DNA of 7,955 nucleotides from Paramuribaculum sp. (GTDB lineage Bacteria > Bacteroidota > Bacteroidia > Bacteroidales > Muribaculaceae): contig JAIDJZ010000054.1 in the NCBI GenBank assembly GCA_029051965.1, positions 1 to 7,955 on the forward strand, written 5' to 3'. The notes beneath the pieces are model-generated. The model made no database searches. It was given only the letters and a program-made list of their open reading frames with translations, and was not told the origin of the DNA. The position numbers and the translations under genes were made by a program. Positions 1 through 5,690 of this stretch are shown one piece after another. Each line of letters opens with the position of its first letter. Positions within the stretch are counted from its first letter, which is position 1.

Positions 1-25
1 ATATAATAATGACCAAACAACAAAA

Positions 26-60
26 TAAAAACACGATTTTTTCAAAAAAAACGTGTTTTA
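26..60 (-). terminator. Probable intrinsic terminator downstream of the glpR-like gene (possibly bidirectional)
   Basis: Arms AAAACACG (28-35) and CGTGTTTT (52-59) are perfect reverse complements. After one A-A mismatch the stem continues as an A/T helix (37-41 with 46-50) closed by a small loop. Read on the minus strand, in the direction of the regulator gene that ends at 124, the hairpin is followed by a T-rich run (TTTTTATTTTG). Read on the plus strand it is also followed by T-rich DNA, so it could stop transcription from both sides. The stem has only four G/C pairs, weaker than a classic terminator, and it lies about 65 bp past the stop codon. Confidence 0.55.
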
Positions 61-88
61 TTCTGATTTTATTCTAATTTTATTCTGA
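56..88. repeat. Three tandem 11-bp direct repeats
   Basis: The unit TTTTATTCTGA occurs at 56-66, as TTTTATTCTAA at 67-77, and again exactly at 78-88, so three head-to-tail copies differ at one base. The first copy overlaps the 3' arm of the terminator-like hairpin. The period is close to one helical turn. Function is unknown; it could be a protein-binding array, part of the transcript 3' end, or simple AT-rich slippage. Confidence 0.85.
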
Positions 89-123
89 ATGTGGGATTCT
101 CCGTTTCTGGTGCGGAAGTCCGC

Positions 124-894
124 TCAGTCGACCTGCACGATTCGGAGCTCGATGCCCATGTCTTCAATCGACTGGGCGATCGTCGGAGCGATACGCGAGT
201 CGGTGATAATAGTGTCGACTTCGGTCAGATTGGCTATTTTGCTGAATCCCCGGCGGCGGAATTTCGACGAGTCGGCCAGAACGATTGTCTTCTGGGCCGT
301 GCGCATCATCGCGCGGTTGAGTTCCGCCTCGCGGATGTCGGTGGTCGTGATGCCGAAATCTGGATCGATACCGTCTACTCCGATAAAAAGCTTGCTGCAT
401 GAAAACTCGCAGAGAGGGCTCTCGGCGAATTTGCCTACGACCGAAAGCGAGCTGTGGCGAAGCGTTCCGCCAAGCTGCACGACTTCGATCGACTCATTGT
501 GGCCCAGCAGCTGCGACACTGCAAGCGACGCGCTGATGACCGTCAGTCGGTGGATCGGTGTGATGCAGCGCGCAAGAGCCAGCACTGTCGTCCCAGAGGC
601 GATGATGATCGAGTCGTCGCGAGTGATCATCGACGCGCCCTCGCGGCCGATCAGCTCCTTCTCTGTGCGCTGGAGCTTTTCCTTTTCGCTGATCGAGCGG
701 TTATTTATATAAGGATTGATCAGCACAGCCTTCCCATGACTTCGGTAAAGCTTGTTTTCCGCTTCGAGTTCGGTGAGGTCCTTGCGTATCGTGACAGCGG
801 AGACATCGAGGAGCATGGACAGGCTCGACACAGGGATGGATTCATGGCGCATGAGCGTGTCGAGGATGAGCTGGTGGCGTTCTTCTTTTGTCAT
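124..894 (-). CDS. glpR: DeoR/GlpR-family transcriptional regulator of the glp locus
   Basis: This is a 256-residue DeoR-family repressor, the usual length for the family (about 250). Residues 5-58 form the N-terminal winged helix-turn-helix, with the family signature TIRKDL at 35-40 as recognition helix. The C-terminal DeoRC sensor domain, related to phosphosugar isomerases, shows ASGTT (99-103, phosphate-binding loop), LGGTLR (141-146), IGVDGID (171-177) and ADSSKF (207-212). Members of this family bind phosphorylated sugars or polyols; for GlpR of Escherichia coli the inducer is G3P. The start at 894 gives the typical MTKEERHQLIL N-terminus. The gene is divergent from glpABC and separated by a 453-bp control region, which supports control of the neighbours and of itself. 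The symbol rests on family plus context; the inducer is not shown by sequence alone. Confidence 0.85.
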   Translation of the reverse strand: MTKEERHQLILDTLMRHESIPVSSLSMLLDVSAVTIRKDLTELEAENKLYRSHGKAVLINPYINNRSISEKEKLQRTEKELIGREGASMITRDDSIIIASGTTVLALARCITPIHRLTVISASLAVSQLLGHNESIEVVQLGGTLRHSSLSVVGKFAESPLCEFSCSKLFIGVDGIDPDFGITTTDIREAELNRAMMRTAQKTIVLADSSKFRRRGFSKIANLTEVDTIITDSRIAPTIAQSIEDMGIELRIVQVD

Positions 895-996
895 GGGGAT
901 TGCTTGTGTGTGGAAGTTGGCTGAAATGCGATTTGTTCTCTCGTTGGAATCGAAATTCTTATCGGTTATGAATGGCGGCCCTTGTTTCCGAAAAGC

Positions 997-1012
997 GAAA
1001 CCCGTTGGTTTC
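997..1012. promoter_or_regulatory. GAAACC-N4-GGTTTC inverted repeat, possible accessory operator in the glpR leader
   Basis: GAAACC (997-1002) and GGTTTC (1007-1012) are perfect 6-bp reverse complements around CGTT. Further GTTTC words lie at 984-988 and 1014-1018. The cluster sits between the predicted glpR transcription start (about 1072) and the glpR start codon (894). DeoR-family operators are often built from TTTCRTTT-like words (for example AgaR), so a repressor site is plausible, but a short RNA hairpin or chance is also possible. Confidence 0.35.
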
Positions 1013-1026
1013 CGTTTCTTGTGGTC

Positions 1027-1041
1027 AACGAAACGCTTTCA
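1027..1041. promoter_or_regulatory. Candidate GlpR operator copy 1 (AACGAAACGCTTTC)
   Basis: The 14-mer AACGAAACGCTTTC (1027-1040) recurs with a single change at 1265-1278. Its core is an imperfect palindrome, CGAAA-N3-TTTC(A/G). It falls about 30-45 bp downstream of the predicted glpR transcription start (about 1072, minus strand), a position fitting autorepression by roadblock. The role is inferred from the repetition, symmetry and placement. Confidence 0.45.
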
Positions 1042-1078
1042 GGATGCTGCCGTTGGTCTGACACTTTGATTGACTCCG

Positions 1079-1111
1079 CAAATATAATAAAAAAATTAAG
1101 AATAAATGAAA
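1079..1111 (-). promoter_or_regulatory. Predicted Bacteroidota-type promoter for glpR
   Basis: On the minus strand the -7 box is TATATTTG (1086 down to 1079), an exact TAnnTTTG. Twenty-one bases upstream is TTTC (1111 down to 1108), matching three of four bases of the -33 box TTTG. Transcription would start near 1072, leaving a leader of about 180 nt before the glpR ATG. No other TAnnTTTG reading towards glpR was seen in 895-1130. Confidence 0.5.
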
Positions 1112-1205
1112 TACACCTCTTATATTTTATGATGTCTCCCCCGGATTCATCCATCGATGCTGTTTTTTATGGTCTCGATCGCAAAAAAATTTACTGTTTT
1201 AAGAA

Positions 1206-1235
1206 AATAATTTTGTTATTTAACAAAACCTTATT
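1206..1235. promoter_or_regulatory. Long palindrome over the glpA promoter, probable operator
   Basis: TTTTGTTA (1211-1218) and TAACAAAA (1221-1228) form a perfect 8-bp inverted repeat around TT. The symmetry continues as AATAA (1206-1210) against TTATT (1231-1235) after a two-base CC offset. The element contains the -33 box (1212-1215), fills the spacer and touches the -7 box at 1235, so a bound protein should block RNA polymerase. The core TTGTT-N4-AACAA also has the geometry of CRP/FNR-superfamily boxes (TTGAT-N4-ATCAA). It could therefore belong to GlpR or to a global regulator. Confidence 0.6.
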
Positions 1236-1242
1236 ACTTTTG
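1212..1242 (+). promoter_or_regulatory. Predicted Bacteroidota-type promoter for glpABC
   Basis: The -33 box TTTG (1212-1215), a 19-bp spacer and the -7 box TACTTTTG (1235-1242) match the Bacteroidota consensus TTTG-N19-TAnnTTTG at every fixed base. Transcription should start near 1249, giving a leader of about 100 nt before the glpA ATG at 1348. A start there also excludes most of the open upstream extension of the glpA frame from the transcript. Confidence 0.75.
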
Positions 1243-1261
1243 TTGCGAAATATATTCAGAG

Positions 1262-1285
1262 CAAAACGAAACACTTTCGCTTTTG
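1262..1285 (+). promoter_or_regulatory. Inverted repeat in the glpA leader containing candidate operator copy 2
   Basis: AACGAAACACTTTC (1265-1278) is the second copy of the 14-mer at 1027-1040, with one mismatch, and its core CGAAA-N3-TTTCG (1267-1279) is a perfect palindrome. Symmetry extends outward (CAAAA at 1262-1266 with TTTTG at 1281-1285) if one C at 1280 is bulged. It lies about 15-35 bp downstream of the predicted glpA transcription start. It may be a repressor site, or an RNA hairpin at the 5' end of the mRNA; the second copy near glpR favours a DNA-binding site. Confidence 0.5.
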
Positions 1286-1347
1286 ATTTTGTTCATTCTC
1301 TACCACTTCATAACCGTCGGCCCGATGGTAACAGGGCAGTTTTTTTG

Positions 1348-3048
1348 ATGAACAGCAATCAGCCAACCCAACATTATGACGTCATCGTCATCGGTGCCGG
1401 TGCGACCGGTGCGGGAACCGCTCGCGACTGTGCCATGCGTGGGCTAAAGGTCCTCCTCGTCGAAAGATTCGATTTCACTGCCGGTGCGACCGGACGAAAC
1501 CACGGTCTCCTCCATAGCGGTGCGCGCTATGCTGTGACTGACCGGGAGTCCGCTGCCGAATGTATCAGTGAGAACATGATTCTACGAAAGATTGCCCGCC
1601 ACTGCGTCGAAGACACCGGGGGAATCTTCGTGACACTTCCCGACGACGACCTCGCCTATCAGGCCACCTTTGTCGAGGCTTGCCGTGACGCGGGCATCAA
1701 CGCCGAGATAATCGACCCCGCTGAAGCCCGGAGAATAGAGCCGGCCGTCAACCCCGACATTATCGGAGCGGTAAAAGTTCCCGACGGTGCTGTCGACCCG
1801 TTCAGGCTGACGACTGCCAACGCTATTGCGGCTCAGCGCAATGGAGCGCACATCATGACCTACCACGAAGTGACGGCCGTCAACGTAGCTCATCAGCGCG
1901 TCTGCGGCGTGACTCTCCGCGATCAGCGAACCGGTGTCCTCAGACGCATCGACGCCGATCTGGTCATTAACGCCGCCGGAATCTGGGGCCACGCCATCTG
2001 CCGGATGGCTGGCGTAAACGTCAACATGTTCCCCGCAAAGGGCGCGCTGCTCATCTTCGGACACAGAGTCAACAACATCGTCATCAACCGCTGCCGCAAA
2101 CCCGCCGACGCCGACATCCTCGTCCCCGGCGACACAATATCTCTGATCGGAACGACATCAAGCCGCGTTCCCTATGACCAGGTCGACAACATGGAAGTGA
2201 CCCCCGAAGAGGTCGACATCCTCCTCCGCGAAGGTTCGCGCATTGCCCCGGCCCTCGCCACTACGCGCATCCTGCGCGCTTATGCAGGCGTGCGACCGCT
2301 GGTTGCCGCCGACAACGATCCTTCCGGTCGAAGCATCAGCCGTGGAATCGTATGCCTTGACCACGCCGTCCGCGACGGGCTCGAAGGCTTCATCACGATC
2401 ACCGGCGGAAAGCTGATGACCTACAGACTCATGGCCGAATGGGCCACCGACCTCGCCTGCCGTAAGCTTGGACGCAACGCCCAGTGCCGCACCGCGACAA
2501 CGCCGCTCCCCGGATCGGAAAGCGCCGACAAAGACGCCCCCGTAAGCCACGGTAAACACCACATCATCGAACTCCCGACAGACCACAAGGCCGCCCAGGC
2601 CCGTCACGGATCGATGACTCCCGACATCGGCCTCGACGCACGCAATGAATCGCTCGTATGCGAATGCGAGGAAGTATCCGTCGGAGAGATCCGCTATGCC
2701 ATCCGTCAGCTCCACGCCAACAATCTCGTCAATCTTCGCCGTCGGACAAGGCTCGGAATGGGCACATGTCAGGGATGCCTCTGCGCAAGCCGAGCCGCAT
2801 CGATCCTCGGAAACGAACTCAACGACAGGCCCCACGCATTGCGCGACCTCTGCAACTTCCTCAACGAACGCTGGAAAGGCATGCTGCCCGTTGCATGGGG
2901 GCAGACACTCGTCGAAGCCCAGTTCTCATCATGGCTCTATCAGAGTGTCTGCGGACTTGAGCCGGACATCCTTCCACCCTCCCTCGGCCACACCGCCGAA
3001 ACCCCGACTCATCCGAGGCAGTCATCCGAAGCATCTCCAAACGATTGA
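1348..3048 (+). CDS. glpA: Anaerobic glycerol-3-phosphate dehydrogenase subunit A (FAD flavoprotein)
   Basis: GlpA is the catalytic flavoprotein that oxidises sn-glycerol 3-phosphate to dihydroxyacetone phosphate in the GlpABC complex at the inner face of the cytoplasmic membrane. The 566 residues (E. coli GlpA is about 540) begin with a Rossmann FAD loop, GAGATGAG (16-23), followed by the family motif ATGRNHGLLHSGARYAV. Downstream come VKVPDGAVDPFRLT, INRCRKPADADILVPGDT and FITITGGKLMTYRLMAEWATD, all characteristic of GlpA. A C-terminal BFD-like [2Fe-2S] domain carries Cys438 and Cys440 (CEC) and Cys474 and Cys479 (C-x4-C). The start at 1348 was chosen because the FAD motif follows at residue 11 and the predicted transcript begins near 1249; the frame is open back to 982 but the extension looks non-coding. 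The tail after LNERWKG...CGLE is proline-rich and about 30 residues long. glpB follows after 14 bp. Confidence 0.95.
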   Translation: MNSNQPTQHYDVIVIGAGATGAGTARDCAMRGLKVLLVERFDFTAGATGRNHGLLHSGARYAVTDRESAAECISENMILRKIARHCVEDTGGIFVTLPDDDLAYQATFVEACRDAGINAEIIDPAEARRIEPAVNPDIIGAVKVPDGAVDPFRLTTANAIAAQRNGAHIMTYHEVTAVNVAHQRVCGVTLRDQRTGVLRRIDADLVINAAGIWGHAICRMAGVNVNMFPAKGALLIFGHRVNNIVINRCRKPADADILVPGDTISLIGTTSSRVPYDQVDNMEVTPEEVDILLREGSRIAPALATTRILRAYAGVRPLVAADNDPSGRSISRGIVCLDHAVRDGLEGFITITGGKLMTYRLMAEWATDLACRKLGRNAQCRTATTPLPGSESADKDAPVSHGKHHIIELPTDHKAAQARHGSMTPDIGLDARNESLVCECEEVSVGEIRYAIRQLHANNLVNLRRRTRLGMGTCQGCLCASRAASILGNELNDRPHALRDLCNFLNERWKGMLPVAWGQTLVEAQFSSWLYQSVCGLEPDILPPSLGHTAETPTHPRQSSEASPND

Positions 3049-3062
3049 AAAAACTCTGAACA

Positions 3063-4304
3063 ATGAAATACGATTCTATTATAATAGGAGGAGGGCTGAG
3101 CGGACTGACTGCCGGCATCAGGCTCGCCTCAGCCGGTAAAAAGGTTGCGATTATAACTTCCGGTCAGAGCGCACTCCATTTCTCATCCGGATCGATGTCG
3201 CTCCTCAACCGCATCGGCCGACAGATTGTCGACGACCCCCTCACTGCCGTCAGCGACCTCCCCGACGGCCATCCCTACCATAAGATCGGCGTCGGCAACA
3301 TCCAGGACCTTGCAGCCGAAGCCGCAATGCTACTCCGCCATTCCGGCCTCAACGTCGAAGGGTCTCCCTCTGCCCATCGTTTCTGTCTGACACCGTTCGG
3401 ACTCTGGGAACCCGCATGGCTCACCGTCAAAGGGATCGCGTCATGTCCCGACCCGAAAAAGTGCCCGTGGAAAAAAGCCGCCATCGTCAACTTCAAAGGC
3501 TACCTCGACTTCCATCCCGCCTATCTCGCCGACGGACTCGCAAAAGCCGGAATCGACTCTGAAATCCATGAAATAGAGCTCCCTCGGCTCGCCTCTCTGC
3601 GCAAAAGCTGTTCAGAGATGAGAGCCGCATCGATAGCGCGCCTGCTCGAAGGATCGGCGATCAACGACCTTGCCGCGGCAATCCTCCGCATAAAAGCCGA
3701 TGCCGACGTCATTCTCCTCCCCGCCGTAATCGGACTACGTTCCGACGCCGCCGCCGACCTGCTCGCATCCCTTGTCGACACCCCCGTGCGCTACGTCCCC
3801 GTAATCCCGATGTCTGTGACCGGTGTCCGCGCCGAATTCCTGCTGCGCCGCCGTTTCGAAAGCCTCGGAGGAACCTACTGTCTCGGCGACAGTGTGAGCC
3901 GGGGCAACTTCGAAAACGGCAGACTGACATCAGTCTTCACTGCCAACCTCGGCGACACTCCCCTCGAGGCCGACGAATTCATTCTTGCGACCGGTAGCTT
4001 CTTCAGCCAGGGACTCGTCGCCAAGCCCGACGCGATAGTCGAGCCGGTCTTCGGACTCGACGTCATGCAGACACCCGTCCGCACCGAACGCTATAGCCTC
4101 GACTTCTTCGCCCCGCAGCCCTACATGCGCTTCGGTGTCGTGACCGACAGCGATCTCTGCGTCTCGCGCAACGGTGTGACCGTCCCCAACCTCCGCGCAA
4201 TCGGCTCGATACTATCCGGAGCTGACTCGCTCCATGAAGGTTCGGGTGCCGGAATCGCTCTGCTCTCCGCAATCGCCGCCGCTCGTAAAATCCAGTTTGC
4301 CTAA
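3063..4304 (+). CDS. glpB: Anaerobic glycerol-3-phosphate dehydrogenase subunit B
   Basis: GlpB is the second flavoprotein-like subunit of GlpABC and pairs with GlpA in passing electrons from G3P to GlpC. At 413 residues it is close to E. coli GlpB (about 419). A dinucleotide-binding loop GGGLSG occupies residues 9-14, followed by the strongly conserved GQSALHFSSGS (34-44). Later motifs are the IELP...LR segment, ATGSFFSQGLVA (from 309), EPVFGLDVMQT, DFFAPQPYMRFGV and a closing AIGSILSGAD with a glycine-rich stretch, the usual C-terminal FAD-binding part. No membrane span or signal peptide is apparent. It starts 14 bp after glpA and ends 15 bp before glpC, with no clear Shine-Dalgarno sequence, so co-transcription is expected. 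Confidence 0.93.
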   Translation: MKYDSIIIGGGLSGLTAGIRLASAGKKVAIITSGQSALHFSSGSMSLLNRIGRQIVDDPLTAVSDLPDGHPYHKIGVGNIQDLAAEAAMLLRHSGLNVEGSPSAHRFCLTPFGLWEPAWLTVKGIASCPDPKKCPWKKAAIVNFKGYLDFHPAYLADGLAKAGIDSEIHEIELPRLASLRKSCSEMRAASIARLLEGSAINDLAAAILRIKADADVILLPAVIGLRSDAAADLLASLVDTPVRYVPVIPMSVTGVRAEFLLRRRFESLGGTYCLGDSVSRGNFENGRLTSVFTANLGDTPLEADEFILATGSFFSQGLVAKPDAIVEPVFGLDVMQTPVRTERYSLDFFAPQPYMRFGVVTDSDLCVSRNGVTVPNLRAIGSILSGADSLHEGSGAGIALLSAIAAARKIQFA

Positions 4305-4319
4305 CCCACTCACAACCCG

Positions 4320-5564
4320 ATGGAATATCAAGTTAAGAATATAAGCCGCGACAATTTCGAACAGTGCATCAAATGCACCATATGCACCGTCTATTGTCCC
4401 GTCCTCTCGGTCAATCCGCTCTACCCCGGACCCAAGCAGGCCGGACCGGACGGTGAACGCTATCGCTTGAAAGCCCCCGAATTCTACGACAAGGCTCTGA
4501 AAATGTGCCTCAACTGCAAACGTTGCGAAGTCGCATGTCCATCCGGCGTTCGCATCGGCGACATTATCCAGAACGCACGGATTCGCTACGACCGCCACCC
4601 CGTATCCCTACGCGACCGCATGCTCGCATCCACCGACGAAATGGGATCGCTCGCAACGAAAATGGCCCCCGTGGTCAACACCATGCTCCGCCTCAAGCCC
4701 GTAAAGGCCGCAATGCACCTCGCCTTAGGAATCGACTCCCACCGGACATTCCCCGCCTACGCATCCCGGACCTTCGAAGCGTGGATGAAATCCGATGCGC
4801 CGGACCAGACTCGCTTCAGCCGTCAGATCTCTTATTTCCACGGATGCTACGTCAACTACAACAATCCCGCACTCGGACGCGACTTCGTCACTCTCATGAA
4901 CGCCATCGGCTATGGAGTCCGCTTGCTCGATCGCGAGCGATGTTGCGGTGTCGCGAAGATTGCAAACCGCCTGATCTCTCAGGCGAGGCGCGACGCTGAC
5001 AAAAACCTCGGCGCGATCCGGGCAGCTGTCGCCGACGGTCGTCCGGTCCTCGGAACAAGCTCAACCTGCATCTTCACAATGCGCGACGAATACCCCCACA
5101 TCCTCGGTCTCGACAACGCCGACGTGCGCGACTCGATCCTTCTCGCGACACGCTTCATCCATCAGCTCGTCGACGCCGGTAACATCAGGCTTGTTTTCCG
5201 CAACGACTGGAAAAAACGCGTGGCCTACCATGTCCCGTGCCACATGCAGCGCATGGGATGGGCTGTCCACTCCCTCGAACTCCTCAAAATGATTCCCGGC
5301 CTCGAACTGATCCCAATCGAACCCGGATGCTGCGGAATCTCCGGAACCTACGGATTCAAGAAAGAAAACTACTCGACCTCACAGGCCGTCGGGGCCGAGC
5401 TGTTCGATAGCATTCGCAGCGCGGGTGTCGACGTCGTGGCCACTGACTGCGAGACCTGCAAATGGCAGATCGAAATGTCCGCCGGAGTCCCCGTCGCAAA
5501 TCCTGTCTCGATTCTCGCTGAAGCCCTCGACATCGAAGCGACGCGGCGCGCAAACAATCTCTGA
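4320..5564 (+). CDS. glpC: Anaerobic glycerol-3-phosphate dehydrogenase subunit C (iron-sulfur, membrane-associated)
   Basis: GlpC is the iron-sulfur subunit that tethers GlpAB to the membrane and delivers electrons to the quinone pool, probably menaquinone in this lineage. The 414 residues (E. coli GlpC about 396) start with two [4Fe-4S] ferredoxin motifs, C16-x2-C19-x2-C22-x3-C26-P and C63-x2-C66-x2-C69-x3-C73-P. Two CCG (cysteine-rich) domains follow: the first with FHGC (Cys176) and CCG (208-210), the second with PCH (Cys307) and CCG (337-339), then CGISGTYGFKKENY and TDCETCKWQIEMS. Such CCG domains also occur in heterodisulfide reductase and glycolate oxidase subunits, but the PGPKQAGPDGER segment and the glpAB context identify GlpC. 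No long hydrophobic helix is obvious, fitting peripheral membrane association. It is the last gene before a separate glpT promoter. Confidence 0.94.
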   Translation: MEYQVKNISRDNFEQCIKCTICTVYCPVLSVNPLYPGPKQAGPDGERYRLKAPEFYDKALKMCLNCKRCEVACPSGVRIGDIIQNARIRYDRHPVSLRDRMLASTDEMGSLATKMAPVVNTMLRLKPVKAAMHLALGIDSHRTFPAYASRTFEAWMKSDAPDQTRFSRQISYFHGCYVNYNNPALGRDFVTLMNAIGYGVRLLDRERCCGVAKIANRLISQARRDADKNLGAIRAAVADGRPVLGTSSTCIFTMRDEYPHILGLDNADVRDSILLATRFIHQLVDAGNIRLVFRNDWKKRVAYHVPCHMQRMGWAVHSLELLKMIPGLELIPIEPGCCGISGTYGFKKENYSTSQAVGAELFDSIRSAGVDVVATDCETCKWQIEMSAGVPVANPVSILAEALDIEATRRANNL

Positions 5565-5576
5565 CAGTGGGTCTCC

Positions 5577-5599
5577 CGGCAGCCTGCCGCGCTCCGCGC
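5577..5599 (+). other. Pair of short GC-rich hairpins after glpC
   Basis: CGGCA/TGCCG (5577-5581 and 5585-5589, 3-nt loop) is immediately followed by GCGC/GCGC (5589-5592 and 5596-5599, 3-nt loop); the two share one base. There is no T-run directly after them, so this is not a typical intrinsic terminator. It may slow RNA decay or cause partial termination between glpC and glpT. Confidence 0.3.
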
Positions 5600-5616
5600 C
5601 TCTTGTGCCTGACGAT

Positions 5617-5647
5617 TTTGCTGTTAGCTGAATCTTAATTATCTTTG
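5617..5647 (+). promoter_or_regulatory. Predicted Bacteroidota-type promoter for glpT
   Basis: TTTG (5617-5620), a 19-bp spacer and TATCTTTG (5640-5647) match TTTG-N19-TAnnTTTG at every fixed base, with the same spacing as the glpA promoter. Transcription should start near 5654, about 37 nt before the glpT ATG. Neither the long palindrome nor the CGAAAC repeat of the glpA promoter recurs here; only a TAACAA half-site (5650-5655) is seen. glpT may thus be controlled partly independently. Confidence 0.7.
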
Positions 5648-5658
5648 CATAACAACCA

Positions 5659-5673
5659 ATCATCATCATCATC
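5659..5673 (+). repeat. (ATC)5 trinucleotide repeat in the glpT leader
   Basis: Five perfect ATC units lie in the predicted 5' untranslated leader, 17 bp before the glpT start codon. A change in copy number would alter leader length near the ribosome-binding region without affecting the reading frame. With five units it may simply be chance. Confidence 0.8.
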
Positions 5674-5690
5674 TCCTTTTTCTCAATACG

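Larger units (their letters stand above)
895..1347. other. Divergent intergenic control region between glpR and glpA
   Basis: This 453-bp stretch has no convincing gene. The part next to glpR (about 895-1075) is of mixed composition and rich in GAAAC/GTTTC words. The central part (about 1080-1260) is strongly AT-rich and holds both predicted promoters. The glpA reading frame stays open back to 982, but the extension is AT-rich, lacks family similarity, and lies mostly upstream of the predicted glpA transcription start. Individual promoter and operator candidates are listed separately. Confidence 0.8.

Noticed and set aside
89..712. 207-codon plus-strand open frame opposite glpR
   Set aside because: It is antisense to a clear DeoR-family gene; its arginine/serine-rich product is typical of a shadow frame in GC-rich DNA.
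966..1154. 62-codon minus-strand open frame in the intergenic region
   Set aside because: It starts upstream of the predicted glpR transcription start, overlaps promoter elements, and shows no recognisable domain or coding signature.
982..1347. N-terminal extension of glpA from ATG 982 (122 extra residues)
   Set aside because: The extension covers both predicted promoters and the operator palindrome, has AT-rich non-coding composition and no GlpA similarity; the family N-terminus begins at 1348.
2158..2835. 225-codon minus-strand open frame inside glpA
   Set aside because: The plus-strand frame has unambiguous GlpA motifs throughout this stretch, so the reverse frame is a composition artefact.
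4505..4999. 164-codon plus-strand frame overlapping glpC
   Set aside because: Its product is rich in arginine and proline with no domain; GlpC iron-sulfur motifs occupy the same DNA in another frame.
5577..5599. GC hairpins as an intrinsic terminator after glpC
   Set aside because: The stems are only 4-5 bp and no T-run follows directly, so termination is not supported; kept only as a possible RNA structure.
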